Source of the DNA: RGIG1840 sp964626795
GTDB taxonomy: Bacteria > Bacillota_I > Bacilli_A > RF39 > UBA660
DNA: 14,101 nucleotides
Assembly (NCBI GenBank): GCA_964626795.1
Contig: CAZVIQ010000020.1
Span: 1 to 14,101 of the forward strand
Direction: 5' to 3'
Shown one piece after another: positions 7,919-14,101 of the stretch. Below the pieces are notes generated by a model. It had not been told where the DNA came from, ran no database searches, and was given only the letters and a program-made list of their open reading frames with translations. Both the position numbers and the translations under genes were made by a program. Position 1 is the first letter of the stretch, and the number at the start of each line of letters is the position of its first letter.

Positions 7919-8737
7919 TTCTGATATAAGTTCTTTGGTTTTATAAAGAGCATCTAATATCTTTTTTATATTATATGTACTTAACAGCTCATTATCTAGA
8001 AACTCTATTTTTTTAGGAACACTCATTAAAATAAGTAGAAGTTTTTTTTCTTCTTCTGATAATTTAAATTTATCGTTGTATATTTTATAAAGTTCAAGAA
8101 AATCTAGATTCATTCCTTCATTTATGTAAAATTTATAAAGATCCAATACAGGTGTATCTACCAAATACTTATCCCAATTAATCAGATAATCTTTATCTCC
8201 CCTGAGTAAATGCTGAGTCTTTAAATTATTGTGTACGATTACTACTCTTTCTTTAGTTTTGTTTTCTACTATTTCATACCATTCATCAAGCTGCTTTTTA
8301 GAATAGTTTATTGATGATAATATTAAACTGAAATGTCTCGCAACTAGATATTCTGAAGGTGAAAGATAAATATGCTTTTCTATTTCATTCATTAATTTAT
8401 TATAGTAATTCATAAGAAAATCTATGTTATCATTTATTTTTTCATATATTTCTTTATATTTAAATTTACTCACATCTTTAAATTCTGAAGTTTTATAATG
8501 AAGAAGTCCGGCTACTTCCATAAGTGCTGGGCCTTTACTGGATGATTTAAATTCATCTTCTTTTATATATTCAGATTTTACACTTCTATCACTTATCTCT
8601 AAAATTTTAGGAAAGTTTTCAAAATTTCTTTTTTCAAGATAATCAAACAAACTCCTAAGATCTTTTGAAGTATTTTTTATAACATATTCATTTTCTTCAA
8701 TTACAGTTCTATTTTTAATAATAGTTTTATTATTCAT
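7880..8737 (-). CDS. ysxE: YsxE/CotS-like spore-coat kinase-fold protein, probably inactive
   Basis: 285 residues with the plan of the aminoglycoside-phosphotransferase-like CotS/YsxE family, cytoplasmic proteins that associate with the forming spore coat in Bacillus. The catalytic-loop region is VHNNLKTQHLL (about 168-178), where active relatives have H-G-D-L-x-x-x-N. The catalytic Asp is Asn171 and the metal-binding Asn is His176. The later metal Asp (usually I-D-W/F) is Asn187 in LINWDKY. No Gly-rich loop is obvious at the N-terminus. It is probably a pseudokinase, if the alignment by eye is right. The start overlaps the spoVID-like stop by 8 bases (ATGAATAA) and has no good ribosome binding site of its own, so it is probably translationally coupled. 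The adjacency to spoVID matches Bacillus subtilis and supports the name more than the sequence alone does. Confidence 0.7.
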   Translation of the reverse strand: MNNKTIIKNRTVIEENEYVIKNTSKDLRSLFDYLEKRNFENFPKILEISDRSVKSEYIKEDEFKSSSKGPALMEVAGLLHYKTSEFKDVSKFKYKEIYEKINDNIDFLMNYYNKLMNEIEKHIYLSPSEYLVARHFSLILSSINYSKKQLDEWYEIVENKTKERVVIVHNNLKTQHLLRGDKDYLINWDKYLVDTPVLDLYKFYINEGMNLDFLELYKIYNDKFKLSEEEKKLLLILMSVPKKIEFLDNELLSTYNIKKILDALYKTKELISELELQIEVAETED

Positions 8738-9434
8738 TTTTTATAATTGGAATAATTATTTTATCTCCTACTTTAATATTGTCTGTGTTATTAAGGTTCT
8801 TTATATCTTCAATATTAACATCATATTTAGTAAGTATATTTTCAAGAGACATATCATCTCTCATCATTACTACTTTGTAAGAAGTATAATTATCTCCAAT
8901 ATTATTTTTTGTAAAATCCAAAATATTGTTTGTTTCTTTACTGGTTATAATATTTTCTTCATTTACAATATTAACATCTCCAACTTCACTATCTTCAATT
9001 TCTATTTTGTTTTCATTTTCAATATCATCAAATTTTGTTTTTATTTCTTCCTCGTCTCCTCTTTCAAAATAGTTAATATCACCTACTTGATTTTCGGATA
9101 TTACTGCATCTTCAACAACATTATCAAATGCCATATTTAAATTTAAATTAAGTGTTAAAGTATCTTTATTGATTTTATAATCAAATGAATCAAGTGTTAA
9201 ATTTATAGTGTCTTTATCTATTCTTTCACTTATAGCAATACTAAAAGGTATATTATAGAAAAACTCTTCTTCTATTACACTTGCTTCAGTCATTTTATAC
9301 TTACCTGATAAATAAAACACTCCTTCAACAGTATCATTTTTAATAAGATAGTCATGATTTAAAGTAATATCTGTAATTTCCCCAATTATACTTTTAAATA
9401 TTATATCCTTTTTAAAAGGTATCTTTTCATTCAT
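8730..9434 (-). CDS. spoVID: SpoVID-like spore coat morphogenesis protein with LysM
   Basis: In Bacillus, SpoVID drives encasement of the forespore by coat proteins and is made in the mother cell. The N-terminal domain (about 4-105: PFKKDIIFKSIIGEITDITL, then a SGKYKMTEAS strand and PFSIAISERID) has the look of the SpoVID/SipL SPOCS domain. An acidic, low-complexity linker (about 118-180) follows. A C-terminal LysM repeat (about 184-230) has YKVVMMRDDMSLENILTKY, NIEDIKNLN and KVGDKIIIP. LysM would bind peptidoglycan or a partner protein. At 234 residues it is far shorter than Bacillus SpoVID (over 500), mainly by loss of the middle region. It has no signal peptide, as expected for a mother-cell cytosolic coat protein. 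A perfect AGGAGG lies about 7 bases before the ATG. It overlaps the ysxE-like gene by 8 bases. An alternative is a generic LysM/SPOCS protein without a spore role. Confidence 0.75.
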   Translation of the reverse strand: MNEKIPFKKDIIFKSIIGEITDITLNHDYLIKNDTVEGVFYLSGKYKMTEASVIEEEFFYNIPFSIAISERIDKDTINLTLDSFDYKINKDTLTLNLNLNMAFDNVVEDAVISENQVGDINYFERGDEEEIKTKFDDIENENKIEIEDSEVGDVNIVNEENIITSKETNNILDFTKNNIGDNYTSYKVVMMRDDMSLENILTKYDVNIEDIKNLNNTDNIKVGDKIIIPIIKNE

Positions 9435-9607
9435 ATTATTTCCTCCTAGAAAAATATATGTATTTAAAAATTAAATAATTACAAAATCATATATTTTAAT
9501 TACAGTTATAATATTATTTTAAAAATTTAATTAGCATATTTTTTAGAAATCTATAATTTAAATGCTTTCTAATTTATAAAATTTTGTGTTTGCCTTTTGT
9601 ATTATCT
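9435..9607. other. AT-rich intergenic stretch, no gene seen
   Basis: Very AT-rich spacer between the spoVID-like start and the Rpn remnant. It holds the spoVID ribosome binding site and presumably its promoter, which I cannot define. I see no tRNA, hairpin with U-tract or coding segment. Confidence 0.5.
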
Positions 9608-10234
9608 ATGTATTATTATAAAGGATTAATAGAAAGAAATGATATGTATCAGGCATCAATTGCGTCTCAATTAAAAGAAAAAGGTGGTACTTATCTTGAT
9701 TCTCCAACAGTAATACAAATAAATTTTAATACATTCAAGTGTATTTAAAAGTAATGAAATCATATCCAAAAGTTTCTTATGAATGTTAAAACTTATGAGA
9801 TAGAAACATAAAGTTTCTCAAGAGTAAACATTTATCTGGACAAGATATTAGAAAAATGATATAGTAAAGTTAACTTAAGCGAAACAGAGAAGCAATACTT
9901 ACTATTGACAATAAACTCTAGAAAAGAAACAAAGAAAATCTCAAGAGAGGATAAAATCATGGATAAGATATATAAAAATTTAGAAGAAATTAATGATTCA
10001 AAAGAATTTAAAATTGTTTTTGATTATGAAAAAGATGCAGAATTTCGCTGGAATGCTTTTATGAATTATGCTAAAAACATTGGTATAGAAGGAGGCATAG
10101 AAAAAGGAATGAAAAAAGGTATTGAAAAAGTTGCTAAAGACGTTGCCAGACAAATGCTAAAAGAAAATATAGAGATACATACTATTTCTAATTTAACTGG
10201 TCTTAATCCAAAAGAAATTAAAAAGTTAATTTAA
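9608..10234 (+). pseudogene. Decayed Rpn-family (PD-(D/E)XK) nuclease/transposase
   Basis: One reading frame from 9608 to 10234 gives Rpn-like sequence throughout: a YYYKGLIERNDMYQASIASQ segment, then SPTVIQINFNTF, then LMNVKTYEIET, LSETEKQYLLL, and the family's typical C-terminus with GIEGGIEKGMKKGIEK and QMLKENIEIHTISNLTGLNPKEI. Five in-frame stops break it (TAA 9746, TAA 9752, TGA 9755, TAA 9809, TGA 9857), and the frame is also closed upstream at 9554. The N-terminal third, which carries the PD-(D/E)XK catalytic core in this family, is not visible. The reading phase is preserved, so decay looks to be by point mutation plus loss of the 5' end. It is on the plus strand, against its neighbours, and its stop is 12 bases from the convergent lon stop. 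Rpn proteins are promiscuous DNases linked to recombination and phage defence. Confidence 0.8.
9959..10234 (+). CDS. Possible surviving C-terminal Rpn fragment (RpnS-like, 91 aa)
   Basis: Within the Rpn remnant, the last 91 codons from an ATG at 9959 are fully open and preceded by AGAGGA at about 7 bases, a good ribosome binding site. The product would be charged and mostly helical: a Lys/Glu-rich part, a Gly-Ile-Glu-Lys-Gly repeat (about residues 42-56) and a C-terminal helix-turn-helix-like end (about 70-91). Some Rpn genes of enterobacteria are known to make a small C-terminal protein from an internal start that blocks the full-length toxin. Whether this fragment is such a relic or just the least-decayed end cannot be told from one sequence. 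No promoter was found. Confidence 0.35.
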   Translation: MDKIYKNLEEINDSKEFKIVFDYEKDAEFRWNAFMNYAKNIGIEGGIEKGMKKGIEKVAKDVARQMLKENIEIHTISNLTGLNPKEIKKLI

Positions 10235-10246
10235 AAAAAGAATTTA

Positions 10247-12562
10247 TCATTTAAATAAATCCTCATATATTTCTATATAATTACTTACAAATATAAATTC
10301 TATTTTTTCTTTTATTTCGTTTTTATAACTTTCTATCTCTGACTTGTTTTCTAGTGGAACATATATTTTGTTTATTCCTCCAAGAGAGGCTGCAACTATT
10401 TTTTCTTTAAGTCCACCTACTGCAGTTATATCACCATTTAAATTCATTTCGCCGGTAAAAGATATATTTGAAGATATTGTTTTACCAAGTAAATGACTAA
10501 TTATAGAAGTTGCAATTAAAGTTCCGGCAGAAGTACCTTCTTTTATTATTTTGGAATTTCTAAAATTAATATGATAATCTTTTTTATTTAAATCTTCTAT
10601 TTTGATATTAAATTTATCGTGATTACTTCTAATATAACTAAGAACAATTTCAATACTTTCATTTGTTAACTTACCAAGTCTGCCGGTATATTTAAATTTA
10701 CCTTTTCCTTTGAAACTAGTAGCTTCAACTTCTATTATTATACCTCCGCCTGACATATAGCCGAGTCCTCTTACAAATCCTGGAATAGGATTAATATTTT
10801 CATTATATATATTATACTTTTGAAGACCTAAATATTTTTTTAAATCTGTAGAGGTAATATTAATTTTATTATCTTTACTTTTATTAAGTTCATTTTCTAA
10901 AATTATTTTTCTAATGATTTTATTTAAAAGTCTCTCTAGTTCACGTACACCATTTTCTTTAGTGTAATTACTTATAATTTGACTGATAACTTCATCTTTA
11001 ATATTTACTTGTTTTTTTATGCCATTATTTTCTAAGATTTTATCTATCAGATAATTTTTTGCAATTAAAACTTTTTCATTTGAGGTATAACCACTTATAT
11101 GAATTATTTCAAGCCTATCTAATAAAGGTGCAGGTATTAAAGATTCATCATTCGCCGTAAGAATAAATAATATTTTACTTAAATCAACCTCTTCTTCTAT
11201 AAAATTATCAACAAAGTATTTATTAGTAGAACTATCAAGTATATCTAAAAGTACACTTGCTGGATCTCCTTTATAATCTTTTGATATTTTATCCACTTCA
11301 TCAAGAAGAATAACAGGATTTAAAGTTTTAGTCTTAATAAGTGAGGTTATTATTTTACCTGGTGCACTACCAAGATAGGTTTTTCTATGTCCTATAAGTT
11401 CACTTACATCACTCATTCCACCTAAAGAAATTTTTGCAAATTTTTTATTTAAAGATTCAGCTACAGAATATGCAAAAGTTGTTTTACCTACACCAGGAGG
11501 TCCAATCAAACATATTATAGGCGCACTACTGTCACTTATATTTTTAACTGCGATATATTCTAATATTCTTGATTTTGCTTCTTCAAGTCCGTAATGAGTT
11601 TTATCTAATAACTTTTTAATCTTAATTAAATCTTTATTATCTTTTGAGTAATCTCCAAAAGGAATATTAAGAAGTGTATCTATATAGTTTCTTTGAATAG
11701 ATAGTTCAGGAGAGATCTCATTCATTAATGAATATCTGTTTATTTCCTTTTTAAGTCTTTCATCTATGGCTTCAGGATATTTTCCATTATTTAGTTCATC
11801 ATTAAATTTATTAACATCTATTTCCTTAGAATCTGTTTCACCTAATTCTTTTTTTATTAATTTTATTTTTTCTCTAAGCATATAATCTTGCTGACTTTTA
11901 CTCATTGAACTTTCTACTGATTCATCTATTCTTTTTTCGAGATCTAATATCCTCTTTTCAATAGCCAGTTCTTTTATTAAAAATCTAGCTCTGCTAATAT
12001 AAGAAGCATTGCACATTAATTCAAACTTCTTTTCAAATGTAAAATTCATAAAACTGGAAATAATATCTGTAAGCTTATCTAAATCTGTTAATCCTTTTAT
12101 TTTAGACATAATAGAATTAGAAATATTAGGATTTGTATTTATATATTCATCTATTAAAAGAAAGAGTTTTCTTAAAAGTGCTGTTTCTTCTATTTCTCCT
12201 GATGGCGTAGTTTCTAAAGATTCAATTATACTTTCAAGAATATCCTCTTCATTTGAATAATTGACATAACTAAAAACTTTTACTCTATAAAGACCTTCTA
12301 ATACTATTCTTGCATTTCCGTTTGAAAGAGTAATGTTATTTTTTACTTTACCAACTACCCCTATTTTTGGAAGATCACTTGTATCTGGATTTTCCTCAAG
12401 AGAATTAACAGGACAAACAATCAATACTTCATCATCATGATAGAGATTAGATAAATCTATTACTTTTTTACTTATATCGTTATTAAGTTCAATTCTAACT
12501 TCTTCATGAGGCAGCAAAACTAATCCTTTTAAAAGAATAACTGGTAAATTACTTTTTAACAT
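10247..12562 (-). CDS. lon: ATP-dependent protease LonA
   Basis: Cytosolic hexameric AAA+ serine protease that degrades misfolded and regulatory proteins. With the ATG at 12562 it has 771 residues, normal for LonA. The N-terminal LAN substrate-binding domain spans about 1-190 and a coiled helical region about 190-310. The AAA+ module has Walker A GPPGVGKTT (Lys360), Walker B ILLDEVDK (Asp421, Glu422) and sensor FILTANDE. In the protease domain the catalytic Ser678 is in EGTSAG and Lys719 in GGLKEK. The usual wording around the serine is DGPSAG, so this is a mild variant with both catalytic residues kept. An ATG six codons upstream (12580) is rejected because AGGTGG lies between the two and serves 12562. 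Its own near-consensus promoter is upstream. It is convergent with the Rpn remnant; tandem TGA TAA stops end it. Confidence 0.97.
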   Translation of the reverse strand: MLKSNLPVILLKGLVLLPHEEVRIELNNDISKKVIDLSNLYHDDEVLIVCPVNSLEENPDTSDLPKIGVVGKVKNNITLSNGNARIVLEGLYRVKVFSYVNYSNEEDILESIIESLETTPSGEIEETALLRKLFLLIDEYINTNPNISNSIMSKIKGLTDLDKLTDIISSFMNFTFEKKFELMCNASYISRARFLIKELAIEKRILDLEKRIDESVESSMSKSQQDYMLREKIKLIKKELGETDSKEIDVNKFNDELNNGKYPEAIDERLKKEINRYSLMNEISPELSIQRNYIDTLLNIPFGDYSKDNKDLIKIKKLLDKTHYGLEEAKSRILEYIAVKNISDSSAPIICLIGPPGVGKTTFAYSVAESLNKKFAKISLGGMSDVSELIGHRKTYLGSAPGKIITSLIKTKTLNPVILLDEVDKISKDYKGDPASVLLDILDSSTNKYFVDNFIEEEVDLSKILFILTANDESLIPAPLLDRLEIIHISGYTSNEKVLIAKNYLIDKILENNGIKKQVNIKDEVISQIISNYTKENGVRELERLLNKIIRKIILENELNKSKDNKINITSTDLKKYLGLQKYNIYNENINPIPGFVRGLGYMSGGGIIIEVEATSFKGKGKFKYTGRLGKLTNESIEIVLSYIRSNHDKFNIKIEDLNKKDYHINFRNSKIIKEGTSAGTLIATSIISHLLGKTISSNISFTGEMNLNGDITAVGGLKEKIVAASLGGINKIYVPLENKSEIESYKNEIKEKIEFIFVSNYIEIYEDLFK

Positions 12563-12592
12563 TAATCCCACCTGCCTCATTCATAATTTTTT

Positions 12593-12621
12593 ATTATAAA
12601 GCACAAAAAATAAATTGTCCA
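12593..12621 (-). promoter_or_regulatory. Promoter of lon
   Basis: Minus strand: TGGACA (12616-12621; five of six matches), 17-base spacer, perfect TATAAT (12593-12598). The predicted transcript start, near 12586, gives a leader of about 24 bases that includes AGGTGG. No CtsR or HrcA operator is recognisable around it, so heat-shock control is not evident. Confidence 0.75.
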
Positions 12622-12683
12622 TACCAATATTATATTTTGTTTTTTTAATTGCTTTTTATTTTACTAAAATTTTATATTTTTTA

Positions 12684-12712
12684 TTGACATTTAAAAATAT
12701 AAATTGTATCAT
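12684..12712 (+). promoter_or_regulatory. Promoter of the small membrane-anchored protein
   Basis: Plus strand: perfect TTGACA (12684-12689), 17-base spacer, TATCAT (12707-12712; five of six). A start near 12719 leaves about 28 bases of leader with GGGAGG before the ATG at 12748. It is divergent from the lon promoter, the two -35 boxes being about 62 bases apart. Confidence 0.8.
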
Positions 12713-12747
12713 TGTATTATCTAAGTAACACAGTAATGGGAGGATTA

Positions 12748-13095
12748 ATGAAAAAAAATTTAAAAATTATTTTAATAATACTTGCTATAGTTTTGGTGGT
12801 TTCAAATATATTTGCATTTATTGACTATAATAGAGCACTTAAAGGTAAAAAACCTATATTTGTAATTAACGCTGGAGGATTTTCTGGTTTTGATGTTGAA
12901 ATTGTAGGTGCTGGCGATAATGAAACAGAAACTCAAACAAACAGCTATAATTTTCAAGAATATAAAGGATTAGGATATAAAATTCTTACCTGTGAATCAA
13001 TTAGTTATGACTGTGGTAAATCTGCTTACTTACTATCTTACGGAGTAAACTCTAGCGATATCTATAGCAATATATTAAGTAAAAAAGCAAAGTAA
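12748..13095 (+). CDS. Small membrane-anchored extracytoplasmic protein, unknown function
   Basis: 115 residues, not firmly recognised. Met-Lys-Lys-Asn is followed by one hydrophobic segment (about 5-25), probably an uncleaved signal anchor or signal peptide. An external part of about 90 residues follows: KKPIFVINAGG (34-44), a Gly/Asn/Thr-rich segment with acidic residues (50-68), YKGLGYKILTC (72-82) and a second cysteine at 89. The KPIFxI...YxGLGYK pattern recalls small secreted proteins common in Firmicutes whose role I do not know. The ATG at 12748 is chosen because GGGAGG lies 5 bases upstream; the in-frame ATG at 12712 overlaps the -10 box. It has its own strong promoter and terminator, so it is a single-gene unit. 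The TAA lies inside the terminator stem. Confidence 0.85.
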   Translation: MKKNLKIILIILAIVLVVSNIFAFIDYNRALKGKKPIFVINAGGFSGFDVEIVGAGDNETETQTNSYNFQEYKGLGYKILTCESISYDCGKSAYLLSYGVNSSDIYSNILSKKAK

Positions 13096-13126
13096 TTATT
13101 ACCATTAAATAATAATTACTTTTTTT
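13091..13126 (+). terminator. Intrinsic terminator, possibly serving both strands
   Basis: AGTAATTATT (13091-13100) pairs perfectly with AATAATTACT (13111-13120) around a 10-base loop, followed by T6-7. The stop codon of the small protein is in the stem. On the minus strand the same stem is followed by TTTGCTTTTTT, so it may also end the convergent holA transcript, whose stop is at 13133. Confidence 0.88.
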
Positions 13127-13132
13127 ATAAAT

Positions 13133-14065
13133 TTATAAACCTAAAAAGAAATTAAGAAGTGCGTTCTCTTTTATTAATTCTCCTGTTTTAATTCCATAGT
13201 CTATTTTATATAAAGCATCTAATACTTTTAATATTTTATTTTCACTATATTTAGTAGCTCTGTTTATTCCTAGTTTAACTCGATAAGGATGAACTTTAAG
13301 TTTTTGAACTATTTCAGTTTCTGAGAGTCTATCTCCTATTAATACTTTAATTTGATATAGAAGTCTAAATTCTCCTGCTAAAAGAATTACAAGTTTAATT
13401 TCCTCTTCACCTGATGAAATTAAATCTTTATAAAATAAAAGTATTTTTTCTTTATTATTATTTAGAACAGCATCCACTAATTTAAATACATCAGTAGTGG
13501 CTTCTTTTTTTACTACCTTTATTACATCTTCCTCTTCTATTTTTTTATCTTCTATTTTATATAGTTTTAATTTATCAATTTCAGTATATATTAAAGATGT
13601 ATTACTTCCAATATTGCTTATAAATCTATTTAGAGCACTTGTACTTATTAAATATCCTTCGTTTTTAAAACTGTTTATTATATATTTTTCTATATCATTG
13701 TTTTTTAATTTGTTAAATTCAAATACTTTATATTTTTCTCTGATTAATTTAACTATCTTTCTTCTTTCATCTAAAGTTTCATTTTCAATTATTAAAAATA
13801 AATGTGTTTTTTCATTGGGATTCACTAAATATTTTTCTAATTGTTCTAGTTCTATTTCCTTAGTCGCAAATATATTACTACATTCAAATATTACTGCTTT
13901 ATCCTCACTAAAAAGATCCATATAAGATGCATCACTTAGTACATCATAAACAGTATTATCTTCCAGATTATATTTTGATATATTATTTACATCAAATTTA
14001 TTAATCTCTTTATTAATAAATTCATTTATTAATATTTTCTCAGTTCCATATAAACAATATATCAT
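13133..14065 (-). CDS. holA: DNA polymerase III subunit delta (clamp-loader HolA)
   Basis: Delta subunit of the clamp loader, which opens the DnaN ring and loads it on primed DNA; cytosolic, part of the replisome. The 310 residues are slightly short of the 330-350 usual for the Gram-positive (YqeN-type) form. The N-terminal AAA-like fold begins with CLYGTEKILINEFI (4-17). The middle has VFKLVDAVLNNNKEKIL (193-209). The C-terminal collar has EFRLLYQIKVLI (232-243), VHPYRVKLGI (258-267) and LDALYKIDYGIKTGE (282-296), the wording typical of the family. The ATG at 14065 has TGAGGT about 7 bases upstream. In many Firmicutes holA is near rpsT or comEC, neither of which is in the window. It is convergent with the small-protein gene and shares its terminator region. 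Confidence 0.94.
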   Translation of the reverse strand: MIYCLYGTEKILINEFINKEINKFDVNNISKYNLEDNTVYDVLSDASYMDLFSEDKAVIFECSNIFATKEIELEQLEKYLVNPNEKTHLFLIIENETLDERRKIVKLIREKYKVFEFNKLKNNDIEKYIINSFKNEGYLISTSALNRFISNIGSNTSLIYTEIDKLKLYKIEDKKIEEEDVIKVVKKEATTDVFKLVDAVLNNNKEKILLFYKDLISSGEEEIKLVILLAGEFRLLYQIKVLIGDRLSETEIVQKLKVHPYRVKLGINRATKYSENKILKVLDALYKIDYGIKTGELIKENALLNFFLGL

Positions 14066-14082
14066 ATCAATACCTCATAATT

Positions 14083-14088
14083 ATTATA
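14083..14088 (-). promoter_or_regulatory. Possible -10 element of holA
   Basis: A perfect TATAAT on the minus strand 17 bases before the ATG. The matching -35 would lie beyond the right edge of the window, so this is half a promoter at most; it would give a leader of about 11 bases containing TGAGGT. Confidence 0.35.
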
Positions 14089-14101
14089 CAAAAAAAATAC
14101 T

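Noticed and set aside
9435..9480. Sigma-E-like -10 (CATATATT) upstream of the spoVID-like gene
   Set aside because: SpoVID is sigma-E controlled in Bacillus, but no matching -35 is present at 13-15 bases and such motifs are frequent by chance in this AT-rich stretch.
9850..9865. TGA at 9857 read as tryptophan (Mollicutes code)
   Set aside because: The Trp codons I checked in intact genes are all TGG, and the same frame also contains three TAA stops, so the remnant is a pseudogene under either code.
12009..12260. Plus-strand ORF opposite lon
   Set aside because: It lies wholly within the Lon N-terminal domain on the other strand, with no start signals.
12563..12700. CtsR or HrcA heat-shock operator at lon
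   Set aside because: Neither the direct heptad repeat of CtsR nor the CIRCE inverted repeat is present.
13497..13925. 142-codon plus-strand ORF opposite holA
   Set aside because: Long only because AT-rich antisense DNA has few stops in that frame; the minus-strand frame is clearly HolA.
1..14101. CRISPR array, tRNA, rRNA or insertion-sequence ends
   Set aside because: I saw no regularly spaced repeats, cloverleaf sequence, rRNA motifs or terminal inverted repeats around the Rpn remnant.

Overview
The window reads as chromosome from a very AT-rich, low-GC Gram-positive bacterium of the Bacilli kind. The Shine-Dalgarno sequences are strong (AGGAGG or AGAGGTG). All tryptophans I checked in the intact genes are TGG, and the intact genes have no in-frame TGA, so the standard bacterial code fits. 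The gene set (type II thymidine kinase, Gram-positive-type HolA, LonA, a SpoVID/YsxE pair) fits a compact, possibly genome-reduced, uncultured gut-type Bacilli lineage. That placement is inference, not a taxonomic call.

Layout, left to right. (1) 29-4166, minus strand: a tight operon transcribed as Xer-type tyrosine recombinase, then thymidine kinase, then pyruvate phosphate dikinase. The genes overlap or abut, and xerD may be leaderless. (2) 4191-7612, minus: two tandem paralogous membrane-anchored surface proteins with cysteine-containing Ig-like (Big) repeats and a shared C-terminal domain. They have their own promoter and an intrinsic terminator. (3) About 7650-7920: a hairpin/terminator and a doubtful small hydrophobic ORF. 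(4) 7880-9434, minus: a compact SpoVID-like protein (SPOCS-like N-terminus plus C-terminal LysM) overlapping a YsxE/CotS-like degenerate kinase. (5) 9435-10234: an AT-rich spacer and the decayed remnant, on the plus strand, of an Rpn-family (PD-(D/E)XK) nuclease/transposase. Its C-terminal third is still open and has its own ribosome binding site and ATG. (6) 10247-12562, minus: Lon protease, with a near-consensus promoter divergent from (7) 12748-13095, plus: a small membrane-anchored protein of unknown function, ending in a strong hairpin terminator. (8) 13133-14065, minus: HolA, the DNA polymerase III delta subunit.

Working together: the xerD-tdk-ppdK operon joins chromosome-dimer resolution, nucleotide salvage and pyruvate/PEP metabolism, probably by compaction rather than shared function. 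The order lon ... spoVID-ysxE matches the order I recall for Bacillus subtilis (lonA-ysxC-hemAXCDBL-spoVID-ysxE), but ysxC and the haem genes are absent and the Rpn remnant sits in the gap. This suggests a sporulation-capable ancestor with later gene loss. The points most worth a second look are the surviving Rpn C-terminal ORF, the degenerate YsxE kinase next to a minimal SpoVID, the cysteine-paired tandem surface proteins, and the possible leaderless start of xerD.
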